This document shows, piece after piece, positions 8,357 to 17,342 of a stretch of 56,174 bases of DNA. The notes below the pieces were generated by a model. It did not search any database. It saw nothing but the letters and a program-made list of their open reading frames with translations, and was not told where the DNA came from. A program made the translations under genes and the position numbers. The stretch lies in contig JACKIG010000026.1 of NCBI GenBank assembly GCA_020638595.1, forward strand, positions 1 through 56,174, in the 5' to 3' direction. Position 1 is the stretch's first letter. Each line of letters opens with the position of its first letter. Origin of the DNA: Rhodospirillaceae bacterium (lineage in GTDB: Bacteria; Pseudomonadota; Alphaproteobacteria; DSM-16000; Inquilinaceae).

Positions 8357-9355
8357 TCACGCGCCGGCAACCAGCGGAAAGTGGCAGGCAACGGTGCGGC
8401 TGCCGCCTGCAATCGCCGTGGGGGCGGGGCGGTCCGTGCGGCAGCGCGCCTGGGCATAGCGGCATCGGGTGGAGAACTTGCAGCCCCGGGGCGGATCGAG
8501 CGGGCTCGGCAGCTCCCCTTCAAGAAGGATCCGGTTGCCCCGGGCGCGGCGGCCCGGCTGGGGGATCGCCGACAGCAGGGCTTCGGTATAGGGATGCGCG
8601 GGCCGCGAGTAGAGGGCGTCCGTTTCGCCGGTCTCGACGATAGAGCCCAGATACATCACCGCGACCCGGGTCGAAACCTGGCGCACGACGGCAAGGTCGT
8701 GGGCGATGAACACGTAAGTCAGGTGCAGCCGTTCCTGCAACTCGTTGAACAGGTTGACGATCTGCGCCTGGACCGAGACGTCCAGGGCGGACACCGGCTC
8801 GTCCGCGACGATCAGCTTCGGTTCGACCGCCAGCGCGCGCGCGATGCCGATGCGCTGGCGCTGGCCGCCGGAGAATTCGTGCGGATAGCGGTCCAGATAG
8901 TCGCCCCCCAGGCCCACCAGCCCCATCAGCTCGGCAAGCCGGTCCTCGATCGCCGCCGCCGGGCGGATCTTGTGGACATGAAGGACGTCGCCGACGATGT
9001 CGCGCACCCGGCGGCGCGGGTTCAGCGACGCCGACGGGTCCTGGAAGATCATCTGCATGTTCAGGCGCACCGGCTTCAGCGCCCGTTCCTTCGCAGCCGA
9101 GATGTCCCGGCCGTCGAACAGCAGCCGGCCGGCGGTCAACGTGTAGAGCCGCGTCAGGCAGCGCCCGAGCGTCGACTTGCCGGACCCGGATTCGCCGACC
9201 AGCCCGAGGGTTTCGCCCGGAAAGACCTCCAGCGAGACATCCTCCACCGCGCGCAGGGTGCGGCCCGATCCCGGCCAGAACGTCTTGCCGACGGTGAAAT
9301 GCTTGGTCAGGTCGGTTGCGGCCAGAAGGGGCCGGGGCGGCGCGGTGGCGCTCAT
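8357..9355 (-). CDS. Dipeptide/oligopeptide ABC transporter ATPase (DppF/OppF type)
   Basis: A 332-residue ATP-binding subunit. Walker A is GESGSGKS (54-61), the signature FSGGQRQR and Walker B LIVADEP. The C-terminal oligopeptide-transport extension contains CKFSTRCRYAQARC. The ATG overlaps the stop of the DppD-type gene as ATGA. It is the last gene of the A-C-B-D-F transporter set and powers import across the inner membrane. Confidence 0.95.
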   Translation of the reverse strand: MSATAPPRPLLAATDLTKHFTVGKTFWPGSGRTLRAVEDVSLEVFPGETLGLVGESGSGKSTLGRCLTRLYTLTAGRLLFDGRDISAAKERALKPVRLNMQMIFQDPSASLNPRRRVRDIVGDVLHVHKIRPAAAIEDRLAELMGLVGLGGDYLDRYPHEFSGGQRQRIGIARALAVEPKLIVADEPVSALDVSVQAQIVNLFNELQERLHLTYVFIAHDLAVVRQVSTRVAVMYLGSIVETGETDALYSRPAHPYTEALLSAIPQPGRRARGNRILLEGELPSPLDPPRGCKFSTRCRYAQARCRTDRPAPTAIAGGSRTVACHFPLVAGA

Positions 9356-10401
9356 GCCGGCCTCTCGCGCTCGAGCATCTCGCTGCGCAGCCTTTCGCGG
9401 TCCGACGGGTCCAGGAAGCACATGGCCGAATGGCTGTCGCCGCGCCGGTCCGGCGGCCGGGCGGCACAGGCATCGAACGCGAACCGGCAGCGCGGCGCGA
9501 AGCCGCAGCCGGCGGGGATCCCGTCCGCGGTCGGCGGCAGGCCGGGGATCGACCGCAGCCGTGCCTGCCGCGCGCCGTGCAGCGGCGGGATGGAGGCGAG
9601 CAGGCCCCAGGTGTAGGGGTGCTGCGGGTCGGCGAACACCGCATCCGTCGTGCCGCGCTCGACGATGCGGCCCGCATACATGACATGCACGCGGTCGGCG
9701 ACCTCGGACACGACGCCCATGTCGTGGGTGATCAGGATGATCGCGGACCCGAAATCGTCGCGCAGCCGCAACAGCAGGTCCAGCACCTGGGCCTGTACCG
9801 TCACGTCCAGCGCCGTCGTCGGCTCGTCGGCGACCAGCAGCGCCGGATTGCACGACAGCGCCAGCGCGATCAGCGCCCGCTGGCGCATGCCGCCGGAAAG
9901 CTGGTGGGGGTAGCGGTCGACCGCCTCGGCCGGGTTGGCGAAGCCGACTTCGGCCAGAAGGTCGATGGCCCGCTTGCGGGCCGCGGCCTTGGCGATGCGT
10001 TCGTGCGCGCGGATCTGTTCGACGATCTGCCAGCCGATCGTGTAGACGGGCGTCAGCGCCGTCATCGGGTCCTGCGAGATCAGGCCGATATCCTTGCCGC
10101 GGATGCGGCGCATCTGGCGGTCCGACATCTCCAGAATGCGCTGGCCGCGGAACAGGACCGATCCGTCGACGAAGGTGGTGCGCGGGTCGTTCAGGCCCAG
10201 CAGCGACAACAGCGTGACGGTCTTGCCGGACCCGGATTCGCCGACGATGGACAGGATCTCGCCCTCCTGCACGGTGAACGAGACGTCGTCGATGGCCTTC
10301 ACCCGCCCGCGGTCGCTGGCGAAGGACACCGACAGGTTGGCAACGTCCAGCAGGGGTGCGCGTGCCGGCGGTGTCGCCGGCGGTGTCTGGGGCGCGGGCA
10401 T
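9352..10401 (-). CDS. Dipeptide/oligopeptide ABC transporter ATPase (DppD/OppD type)
   Basis: A 349-residue ATP-binding subunit. Walker A is GESGSGKT (54-61), the signature LSGGMRQR (168-175) and Walker B LLVADEP (188-194). The C-terminus has the cysteine-bearing oligopeptide extension (CGFAPRCRFAFDAC). The start is ATG 10401. An in-frame GTG at 10410 overlaps the upstream permease stop as GTGA, the coupling used elsewhere in this window, and is an equally good candidate. Confidence 0.94.
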   Translation of the reverse strand: MPAPQTPPATPPARAPLLDVANLSVSFASDRGRVKAIDDVSFTVQEGEILSIVGESGSGKTVTLLSLLGLNDPRTTFVDGSVLFRGQRILEMSDRQMRRIRGKDIGLISQDPMTALTPVYTIGWQIVEQIRAHERIAKAAARKRAIDLLAEVGFANPAEAVDRYPHQLSGGMRQRALIALALSCNPALLVADEPTTALDVTVQAQVLDLLLRLRDDFGSAIILITHDMGVVSEVADRVHVMYAGRIVERGTTDAVFADPQHPYTWGLLASIPPLHGARQARLRSIPGLPPTADGIPAGCGFAPRCRFAFDACAARPPDRRGDSHSAMCFLDPSDRERLRSEMLERERPA

Positions 10402-10406
10402 AGGGC

Positions 10407-11378
10407 TCACGATTTGCGTACGCGCGGGTCGATCAGCACATACAGCATGTCGACCAGCGCGTTCGTGACCACGACGAAGAACGAGGCGTACATCACCGTG
10501 GCCAGGATCATCGGCAGGTCGAGGCTGAGCAGCGCCTGATAGGTCAGCCGGCCGACGCCGTTCAGGCCGAACACCACCTCCGTCAGCAGGGCGGCCCCGC
10601 CGACCAGGACGCCGAAGTCGAGGCCGAACATGGTGACGAACGGGATCAGCGAGACCCGCAGGGCGTGGCGGACCATCACGCGGGCCGGGCTCAACCCCTT
10701 GGCGCGGGCCGTGCGGATGAAGTCCTCCTGATAGGCCTCCACCAGATTGGCCCGCAGCACCCGGCCGTAGATGCCGATATAGAGGGCGGCCAGCGTGAAC
10801 CAGGGGATGACCAGGGTCTTGAACCAGCCCCACGGATCGGTCCACAGCGACTTGTAGCCAAGCCCCGGCACCCACGAGAACAGCCAGGTGTCGTGAAACC
10901 GGCTCTGCGAGACCAGGTTCATCATCTCGCCGAACCAGAAGACGGGCATGGATACGCCGATCAGCGCCAGCATCATCAGCGCCTTGTCGATGATCGTGTC
11001 GCGTGTCAGCGCGGCCAGCACCCCGACCGCGATGCCACCGACGACCCACAGGACCGCCGCACCGCACACCAGCGACAGCGTGATCGGCGCGGCCGCCAGC
11101 ACCTGGGGGACCACCTGCAACCCGCGGTTGACGAACGAGGTCAGGTCGCGGCTGATGAACAGCCGCTTCATCATGATGCCGTACTGCACCGGCAGCGGCC
11201 GGTCGAAGCCGAAATCGTGGCGGATCGCCTCCACCGTCTCCTGCGCGGCGTTGCGTCCGGCGATGCGGGCGGCGGGATCGGCGCCGGGTGTGGCGAAGAA
11301 GATCAGGAACACCAGGGCCGAGATGCCGAACATCACGAAGACCATCTGGGCCAGGCGCTGGATGATGGCGGTCAGCAT
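10407..11378 (-). CDS. Dipeptide-type ABC transporter permease (DppB type)
   Basis: A 323-residue inner-membrane permease. The N-terminal helix (LAQMVFVMFGISALVFLIFF) is followed by the DppB-type segment FGFDRPLPVQYG. The ATPase-docking loop contains EDFIRTARAKGLSPARV. It is the second permease gene, beginning 10 nt after the DppC-type gene. Confidence 0.93.
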   Translation of the reverse strand: MLTAIIQRLAQMVFVMFGISALVFLIFFATPGADPAARIAGRNAAQETVEAIRHDFGFDRPLPVQYGIMMKRLFISRDLTSFVNRGLQVVPQVLAAAPITLSLVCGAAVLWVVGGIAVGVLAALTRDTIIDKALMMLALIGVSMPVFWFGEMMNLVSQSRFHDTWLFSWVPGLGYKSLWTDPWGWFKTLVIPWFTLAALYIGIYGRVLRANLVEAYQEDFIRTARAKGLSPARVMVRHALRVSLIPFVTMFGLDFGVLVGGAALLTEVVFGLNGVGRLTYQALLSLDLPMILATVMYASFFVVVTNALVDMLYVLIDPRVRKS

Positions 11379-11388
11379 GGGGGCCGTC

Positions 11389-12441
11389 TCACCGCAGCTT
11401 GGTGCGCGGGTCGAGCGCGTCGCGCACGCCGTCGCCAAGGACGTTGAGCGCCAGCACGGTGGCGACCACGGCCAACCCCGGTGCCAACGCCACGACGGGG
11501 CGGGTATACAGCAGCGTCTGGCCGTCCTGCATGATCGTGCCCCAGCTGGCGTCGGGCGCCTGGACCCCGATGGACAGGAAGGACAGGGCCGATTCCGTGA
11601 CGATGTTCAGCGCCATCATCAGCGGGATGTAGACGATCAGGGTGGTCGCGACGTTGGGCAGGATGTCCTTGCGCAGGATGCGCCAGCGCGGGATGCCCAG
11701 CCCCCGGGCCGCCAGGACGAATTCGCTGCCCCGCAGCGCCAGCACCCGGCCGCGTACCGGTCGGGCGATATAGGGGACATAGATGATGCCGATGATGCCG
11801 ATCGGCAGCAGCAGGCTGCCCGACTTGATCTCGACCGGGCCGATGGTGATCCCCTGGGAAATCAGGACGATCGACAGCGAGATCGCCAGCAGATAGACCG
11901 GAAAGGCCCAGAGCACGTCCAAGAGGCGCGACAGCACCATGTCGGTTGCGCCGCCGAAGAACCCGGCGCAGGTGCCGACCAGTGCCGCCAGCACCAGGCA
12001 GATCAGCGTCGACGCGCCGGCGATCAGCAGCGAGTTGCGGCCGCCATAGAGCAGCCGGGCCGCCACGTCGCGGCCCTGGGCATCGGCGCCCAGCAGGTAT
12101 TGCGCCCGCCAGGTCGGACCGATGGGAACGACACCCAGCCCCAGCCCCTGGGTCGACGACTGCATGATGGCGACGCTCTGGCCGTCGATGGTGATGCTGC
12201 CGCTGAGGTTGGAGCGGAACGGGTCGGTCCGCGAGACATGCGCGGCATAGAGCGGGGCCAGCAGGCTGGCCACCACGATGATCACGAGAACGATCGCAGC
12301 CAGGATCGCCGCGCGGTCCCGCCTGAGGATCAGCCAGGCCCTGACCCACGGGCTCTGGCCGCGGCGGGCGCGGCGGGACGCCCGCTCGCCGGCGGCGATG
12401 CCGCCGGGCACGGCGGGACTGCTGGTGGAGGTGTCGGCCAT
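11389..12441 (-). CDS. Dipeptide-type ABC transporter permease (DppC type)
   Basis: A 350-residue inner-membrane permease. It has the long cytoplasmic N-terminus of DppC/OppC, a first helix at about 46-66 and the docking-loop sequence RGLGIPRWRILRKDILPN. It also has the family signature ESALSFLSIGVQAPDASWG. The order is binding protein, C, B, D, F, unlike the usual A-B-C-D-F. A 75-bp gap separates it from the binding-protein gene. Confidence 0.93.
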   Translation of the reverse strand: MADTSTSSPAVPGGIAAGERASRRARRGQSPWVRAWLILRRDRAAILAAIVLVIIVVASLLAPLYAAHVSRTDPFRSNLSGSITIDGQSVAIMQSSTQGLGLGVVPIGPTWRAQYLLGADAQGRDVAARLLYGGRNSLLIAGASTLICLVLAALVGTCAGFFGGATDMVLSRLLDVLWAFPVYLLAISLSIVLISQGITIGPVEIKSGSLLLPIGIIGIIYVPYIARPVRGRVLALRGSEFVLAARGLGIPRWRILRKDILPNVATTLIVYIPLMMALNIVTESALSFLSIGVQAPDASWGTIMQDGQTLLYTRPVVALAPGLAVVATVLALNVLGDGVRDALDPRTKLR

Positions 12442-12516
12442 GGTGGTTCGGCGATCCGGGGCGCGCTCCGGCCTCGGCTGGCGCCGGGACCGGAGGACGG
12501 GACTACTGGCTGGGCG

Positions 12517-14214
12517 CTACTGCACCCATGACTGGGAGATCACCCAGCGGAACTGGTTGGAGAAGATGAAGTTGCCGACACGGCTGGACACGAAGTCGAT
12601 GTTCTTCGGCGTGAACAGCGGAACCATCGGCGCCTGCTCCATGAACGCCGTGTCGATCAGCGCCCATTCGGCATTGGCCGCGTCCGGGTCGGTGATCGAC
12701 AGCGCCATGGCGGCGTGCATCCGGGCGTCCAACTCCTCGTTGCAGTAGCCGGAGATGTTCACCGAGGAATCGCTGCCCGGCGTGAACGACGCGCACGACA
12801 ACAGCACGTTCAGGAAGTTCGAAGCGGCCGGATAGTCCATGTACCACTGCGAAATGCTGATCTGGACGTTGTTGTCGGTGTTCTGGATGTAGGTGAACTG
12901 GATGTTGGGGGAAATCGCCGTCACCTTGGCGTCATACCCCAGCTCGGTCAGCACGCTTTGCAGGTAGGTGCCGATGGCGCGCGAGGTGGCGTTGTCCTCC
13001 GCCACGATCGTCACCTCCTGGCCGGCCGTGCCGGACTCCTCCACCAGCGCCAGCGCGCGTTCCATGTCGGGGGCCGACCACTGCGGACCGGGGTCCTGGG
13101 TGTAGATGCAGTTGTCGACATGGCCGGGGAAGTCGGGCGGCAGGATCTGGCAGACGGGCTGCGCCAGCACCGGCCCGCCGAACAGGCCGACCAGCGCGTT
13201 GCGGTCGACCGCATAGTTCAAGGCCTGGCGGACCCGCACGTCGTCGAACGGGGCCAGGTTGGTGTTCATCGGCGCATACCAGAAGGCCGCCAGCGGGTTC
13301 ACATGGATCTGGTCGGCGTACTGCGTGCCGAGCTCCGGCAGGCGGTCCGTCGGCGGGGGATCGAACATCCAGTCGATCTGGCCGTTCTGGATGGCGGTGA
13401 CTGCGGCTTCCTGCGAGATGCCGAAGCGATAGACGATCTCGTCCGGATAGCCGTCCGGCTGGGCGTCGACGCTCCACTCGGTGAACTCCGGATTGCGCGT
13501 CAGCACCATTTCCGAGTTCGGGTCATAGCTGGCGATGACATAGGCGCCGGTGCCCGGAATGGCTTCGGTGCCGGCATCCTCTGTCGGCGTTCCGGCGGGC
13601 AGGACCGAGGCGTGCGGCACCGCCAGCTTGGCGAAGAATTCCGAATCCGGCTGCATCAGGTGGAAGGTCACGGTGCCGGCTTCGTCGTCGCCTTCGATGC
13701 CGCCGTCCAGCGTGCAGGTGGCAGGCTCGGCGATGCACAGGTCGGCACCGACGATGTTGTTGTAGAAGCTGCCCGAGGTCGGGCTGTTCACCTTGAAGAT
13801 GCGCTGGAACGAGGCGACCACGTCGGAGGCGGTGACGACATCGCCGTTGGAAAACCGGATGCCGTCGCGCAGCTGGAACGTATAGGTCAGGCCGCCGTCC
13901 TCGGGTTCGGGCAGGGCTTCGGCCAGGTCGGGGACGATGACGAAGCCTTCGGCCCGGTCGCCCTGCTTGAACTTCAGCAGGCCATCATAGGTCAGCTGGA
14001 AGATCTGCCAGAATTGCGAGGTGTAGTTGATCATCGGGTCCAGCGTGCCCGCGGCCGACACGGCGGTCAGGATCATCGTCCCGCCGCGGTGTTCTTCCAT
14101 CAGGGCCGCCCGGTCCTGGGCGAGGGCCGCCTGGCCCGCGAGCGAGAGCGCCAGGACGGCACATCCCGCGGTCGATGCGATGATCGGCTTTCTCAGTCTT
14201 GTCATCTGTCCCAT
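12517..14214 (-). CDS. Extracellular peptide/solute-binding protein, family 5 (DppA type)
   Basis: A 565-residue periplasmic binding protein with a Sec signal peptide (cleavage after ALA, about 32). Family hallmarks include GLTYTFQLRDGIRFSNGD followed by VTASDVVASFQRI, and the DVRVRQALNYAVDRNAL segment. It captures a peptide or other amphipathic ligand for the C-B-D-F transporter downstream. The start is ATG 14214 with AAGG 4 nt upstream; ATG 14205 is in frame. It lies 44 nt after the amidase-like gene. The operon's amide-responsive regulators suggest amides or peptides as substrate. Confidence 0.94.
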   Translation of the reverse strand: MGQMTRLRKPIIASTAGCAVLALSLAGQAALAQDRAALMEEHRGGTMILTAVSAAGTLDPMINYTSQFWQIFQLTYDGLLKFKQGDRAEGFVIVPDLAEALPEPEDGGLTYTFQLRDGIRFSNGDVVTASDVVASFQRIFKVNSPTSGSFYNNIVGADLCIAEPATCTLDGGIEGDDEAGTVTFHLMQPDSEFFAKLAVPHASVLPAGTPTEDAGTEAIPGTGAYVIASYDPNSEMVLTRNPEFTEWSVDAQPDGYPDEIVYRFGISQEAAVTAIQNGQIDWMFDPPPTDRLPELGTQYADQIHVNPLAAFWYAPMNTNLAPFDDVRVRQALNYAVDRNALVGLFGGPVLAQPVCQILPPDFPGHVDNCIYTQDPGPQWSAPDMERALALVEESGTAGQEVTIVAEDNATSRAIGTYLQSVLTELGYDAKVTAISPNIQFTYIQNTDNNVQISISQWYMDYPAASNFLNVLLSCASFTPGSDSSVNISGYCNEELDARMHAAMALSITDPDAANAEWALIDTAFMEQAPMVPLFTPKNIDFVSSRVGNFIFSNQFRWVISQSWVQ

Positions 14215-14258
14215 GCACCTTGGGTTCGAGGTTGAGGAGGCCTTGCCCGCAAGAACGG

Positions 14259-15152
14259 CTAGGCGGCGAAGTCGTCGAGGAAGGACGCAACGGTGGCCAT
14301 GCAGGCCTCGCGCTCCTCGACATGGGGCATGTGGCTGGACGCTTCGAAGATGGTCCAGCGTACATCGGGGATCTCGTCGGCGAAGGGCTGCACGCAGGCC
14401 GGCGTCGCCTCGTCGAACCGGCCGGAGATCAGCAGCACCGGCACGGCGATGGCGCCCAGGCGGCCGCGGATCGACCAGTCCTTCATCGTGCCGATGACGT
14501 GGAACTCATTCGGCCCGTTCATGGTGTGATAGACGGTCGGGTCGGCGTCGATGGCATCGAAGGTGCGCGTGACCTCGGGCGGGTTGGGAACGACCCGGCA
14601 GACATGGCGGTCGTTGAACACCTTGGTCGCCGCCTTGTAGTCCTCGCTGTCGGTCGTGCCCGCCCCCTCGTGCTTCAGCAGCGTCGCCTGCACCTCCGCC
14701 GGCAGCTCCCGGCGCAGGCGGTTGGCCTCGGCGATCCACAGCTCCATCGACGCGGGCGAATTGGCGATCACCAGCGCCTGCAGGCCGGCCGGCCGCGTCA
14801 CCGCGAATTCGGCGCCCAGCATGCCGCCCCAGGACTGGCCGAGCACGCAATAGGCGCTGCGGATGCCCAGGTGGTCGATCAGGGTGTTCAGTTCCGTCCG
14901 GAAGAACTCGACGGTCCAGAAATCGCCGCCCTTGTCGGGCAGGTGGGTGGACCGTCCGTTGCCGACCTGGTCGTAGTGGACGACGGCCCGCCCGGTGGCG
15001 GCGATGTCCTTGAAGCTGTCGACATAGTCGTGGGTGCAGCCCGGCCCGCCATGGACGACGACCAGCGGCGGCTTGCCGGACTTCAGGTCGCCGGTGATGC
15101 GATACCAGGTCCGGTACGGACCATAGGGGGCGAAGCCTTCGACAACCGACAC
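14259..15152 (-). CDS. Prolyl-iminopeptidase-family hydrolase, possibly an L-amino-acid amidase
   Basis: A 297-residue alpha/beta hydrolase. The oxyanion motif is HGGPG, the nucleophile elbow GQSWGG, the acid probably the Asp in SGRFDEAT and the catalytic His in ASSHMPH. It is close in length to the prolyl iminopeptidase / LaaA-type L-amino-acid amidase group. There is no signal peptide, so it is cytosolic and acts after uptake. The GTG start at 15152 lies 9 nt after AAGGAG; a nearby ATG at 15157 is in another frame. Placement between AmiC/AmiR-type regulators and a peptide transporter favours an inducible amidase or aminopeptidase. Confidence 0.85.
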   Translation of the reverse strand: MSVVEGFAPYGPYRTWYRITGDLKSGKPPLVVVHGGPGCTHDYVDSFKDIAATGRAVVHYDQVGNGRSTHLPDKGGDFWTVEFFRTELNTLIDHLGIRSAYCVLGQSWGGMLGAEFAVTRPAGLQALVIANSPASMELWIAEANRLRRELPAEVQATLLKHEGAGTTDSEDYKAATKVFNDRHVCRVVPNPPEVTRTFDAIDADPTVYHTMNGPNEFHVIGTMKDWSIRGRLGAIAVPVLLISGRFDEATPACVQPFADEIPDVRWTIFEASSHMPHVEEREACMATVASFLDDFAA

Positions 15153-15173
15153 GGCATTGGTCTCCTTGTTCCG

Positions 15174-15764
15174 TCAGGCGCTTCTGTCAGCCCGCGCTTG
15201 ATTCTCGCAGACGCGTTCCGCCGCCTGTTCGATGGTCAGGCGCCAGTCCATGGCCAGCGCCCTCAGCTGCTTGAGGGCGGCCGCATCGTCCAGCCGCTCC
15301 TCCGTCATCAGCTTGAACACGGCGCGCACCACGGTCGGGCGCTGGCGCAGCCGGTCTTGCAGGCTGCGGATATCATCGGCCTGGGCGCGCGCCGTCTCGA
15401 AGGCGTGGGCCGCGATCAAGAGCGCGCTGTACACGCCGGTCGATCCGACGGGCTTCAACAGATGGGCGTTCGATCCCTGCGCCAGGGCCCATTCCACCCG
15501 GCCGGGCGCTTCCGACCCGATCAGGGCGATCAGCGGCATGGGGGCGTGGCCGGCCGGCCAGGGGAATTGCCCGTCGAACCCCATGTCGGCGTCGAAGAAG
15601 ACGACATCGACGCCATCATCGCCGGGCTCCAGCGCCGGCCAGACGCACCGGGCCTCGACCCGCAGCCGCTCGAGCTGGCGCAGCACCGCGTCGGCCGACG
15701 GGTGGGGCCGATGCAGGATGATCGCGCGCCAGGATGCCAGGGGCGGCCGGTATTGCCCGCTCAT
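15174..15764 (-). CDS. AmiR-type ANTAR-domain antitermination regulator
   Basis: A 196-residue RNA-binding response-regulator-like protein. The N-terminal pseudo-receiver (about 10-120) contains VVFFDADMGFDG. A coiled coil (ARAQADDIRSLQDRLRQRP) leads into a C-terminal ANTAR helical domain ending in LTIEQAAERVCEN. AmiR proteins bind leader RNA and prevent formation of a terminator, and are held inactive by AmiC until an amide binds. The gene overlaps the AmiC-like gene as ATGA. The terminator it would act on is at 17010-17051. Confidence 0.9.
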   Translation of the reverse strand: MSGQYRPPLASWRAIILHRPHPSADAVLRQLERLRVEARCVWPALEPGDDGVDVVFFDADMGFDGQFPWPAGHAPMPLIALIGSEAPGRVEWALAQGSNAHLLKPVGSTGVYSALLIAAHAFETARAQADDIRSLQDRLRQRPTVVRAVFKLMTEERLDDAAALKQLRALAMDWRLTIEQAAERVCENQARADRSA

Positions 15765-16948
15765 TTGACCACCTTGAGCAGCGTTGCATGTCCGGACGAC
15801 CGGGCGATCATGCGCTGGTCCACCAGCCCGCCCGGGGGTGCCGAATCCAGAAGATAGGGGTCGGCCGGCAGCATGGCCGCCGCGCTCTCGAACACCTCGA
15901 ACTGCCCGTTGTCGCGGGCTCGGCCGATATGCGGCCGCAGGGCGGCATGATGGGTCTTGGGGTCGACGGCGATGCGGCCCAGCGGCGTGTCGAACGGACG
16001 GGCCGTCACCACCGCGCGCACCGCCGCCGGGGCGTCGGTTCCCGCCTCCCGGATCGCGGCGGCCAGCACCGAAACGGCGCTGTAGACCGACGCATAGGGG
16101 CCGGAGATCTGGCGATCGGCGCCGTGGCGGGCCTTCAGCCGCGCCTTGAAGGCCCGGTTTTCCGGTGTGGCGAGGACATCGAAATAGATGGCGGCGACGA
16201 TCAGGCCTTCCGCCGCGGCCCCGATCTCCGCGATGTCGGTCTCCGTCGCGTTGCAGCTGACGATGGGACGGATGGACGGGGCGAACGCCGGGTCGCTGCG
16301 GCCGAGCCTGTGATAGGCCCGCACGAAGGCCTGGGCCGCGGGGCCGACCAGGTTGCTCAGGACGAAGTCCGGCTGCCGGCTGCGGATCTCGTCGATCAGG
16401 GGATCGACGCTGACGGAATTCAGCGGCACATAGCGTTCCCCAAGCACCGCCCCACCGGCCGCCTCGATGCATTCGCGGGCAATCCGGTTGATCTCCCAGC
16501 CCCAGATATAGTCCGAGCCGATCAGGAAGGGCCGGTCGCCGAAGCGCGGCACCACATGGGCGAACAGCGGCAACAGGTGCTGGTTGGGGCAGGCGCCGAA
16601 ATAGAGCACGTGGTCGTTCGCCTCGTAGCCCTCATAGGGGAAGGCGTACCAGAGCAGGGCGTCATGCCGCTCGACCACCGGAATGACTTCCTTGCGGCTC
16701 CACGACGTGATGGTGCCGACGACGTGACGGCAGTTCGTGGCCTTGAGCGTGGCGTCGGCCATCGCCCCATAGGTTTCCGCGACGCCGCCGGGATCGCAGA
16801 TGACGGGCGACAGCCGGAAAGGATAGGCGGCGTCCGCATTCACCTCGGCGATCGCCGTCATCAGGCCGTCGACGGCCTCGCGCCCCAGTCCCGCATAGGG
16901 GCCGCTGCGGGAATACAGCACGGCGATCGGAACGGGCGCGCGGGTCAT
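15761..16948 (-). CDS. AmiC/FmdD-type amide-binding receptor
   Basis: A 395-residue type I periplasmic-binding-protein-fold protein without a signal peptide, as in cytoplasmic AmiC. Characteristic segments are IAVLYSRSGPYAG, GTITSWSRKEVIPVVE and GSDYIWGWEINR. AmiC sequesters AmiR and releases it on binding an amide, so this pair should couple operon expression to a small amide, urea-like or amino-acid amide ligand. The ATG at 16948 is chosen because the fold starts there. It is first in an operon that runs through AmiR, hydrolase and transporter. Confidence 0.88.
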   Translation of the reverse strand: MTRAPVPIAVLYSRSGPYAGLGREAVDGLMTAIAEVNADAAYPFRLSPVICDPGGVAETYGAMADATLKATNCRHVVGTITSWSRKEVIPVVERHDALLWYAFPYEGYEANDHVLYFGACPNQHLLPLFAHVVPRFGDRPFLIGSDYIWGWEINRIARECIEAAGGAVLGERYVPLNSVSVDPLIDEIRSRQPDFVLSNLVGPAAQAFVRAYHRLGRSDPAFAPSIRPIVSCNATETDIAEIGAAAEGLIVAAIYFDVLATPENRAFKARLKARHGADRQISGPYASVYSAVSVLAAAIREAGTDAPAAVRAVVTARPFDTPLGRIAVDPKTHHAALRPHIGRARDNGQFEVFESAAAMLPADPYLLDSAPPGGLVDQRMIARSSGHATLLKVVK

Positions 16949-17009
16949 GGGGCTGCTGTCTTCGCCTTCCAAGCGCTGCAAACGGCACCGGACGCCGGCG
17001 CCGAAAACC

Positions 17010-17051
17010 AAAAAAGCCCCGATCTGCCCATGAGAGGCAGAAGTCGAGGCC
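17010..17051 (-). terminator. Leader terminator (attenuator) upstream of the AmiC/AmiR operon
   Basis: Read on the minus strand, GCCTCGA plus TCTGCC pair with GGCAGA plus TCGGGGC, giving a 13-bp stem with a 2-nt bulge and a 7-nt loop. Six Ts follow at once. It lies about 60 nt upstream of the receptor's ATG and downstream of the likely promoter. No gene ends just upstream on this strand: rpmA ends about 290 nt away. It is therefore a leader attenuator, as expected for an ANTAR target. Confidence 0.8.
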
Positions 17052-17110
17052 CGAATGCCGCTGGCGCCTGCACGCCGATGTCACGCGTGAGGCTATGGCG
17101 AGATTAATTT

Positions 17111-17135
17111 TTGGTCAACGGTGAATGTTGGTCAA
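17111..17135. promoter_or_regulatory. Direct repeat TTGGTCAA x2 upstream of the AmiC/AmiR leader
   Basis: TTGGTCAA occurs at 17111-17118 and 17128-17135, 17 nt apart, in an AT-rich patch. On the minus strand the proximal copy supplies TTGACC, a -35-like hexamer. Seventeen nt further, TAGCCT is a poor -10. The repeats may be activator sites or the promoter. Confidence 0.4.
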
Positions 17136-17342
17136 AAAATAGGCATTTGTTGCGGCATCGGTCAGGCGTGCCGGGACATGACGGCAACCTAAGGGATGGC
17201 CATGGGCCGGACAGCACGATGCCACCGGGCGACCGGCGCCCGGTGTGCCAATGATAGTCTCAGTGACGGGACTGGGGTGCGATCCGGCCCGGCGCCGCGG
17301 GATCGGCCCGGCGCCGGCGGGTCGGATTCGGGGGGTGCGGGG
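17136..17342. other. Intergenic region between rpmA and the AmiC leader
   Basis: No gene is supported here. It holds a perfect 9-bp hairpin (CACCGGGCG and its complement, 5-nt loop) at 17223-17245 without a U-tract. It also holds two copies of a GC-rich element on GGCCCGGCGCCG at 17281-17297 and 17301-17316. The hairpin may terminate rplU-rpmA or stabilise its 3' end. Confidence 0.5.

Noticed and set aside
17048..17076. A canonical ANTAR dual-hexaloop target
   Set aside because: Two GC stems with six-base loops exist but their loops lack A at position 1 together with G at position 4, so I report them only as candidates in a finding.
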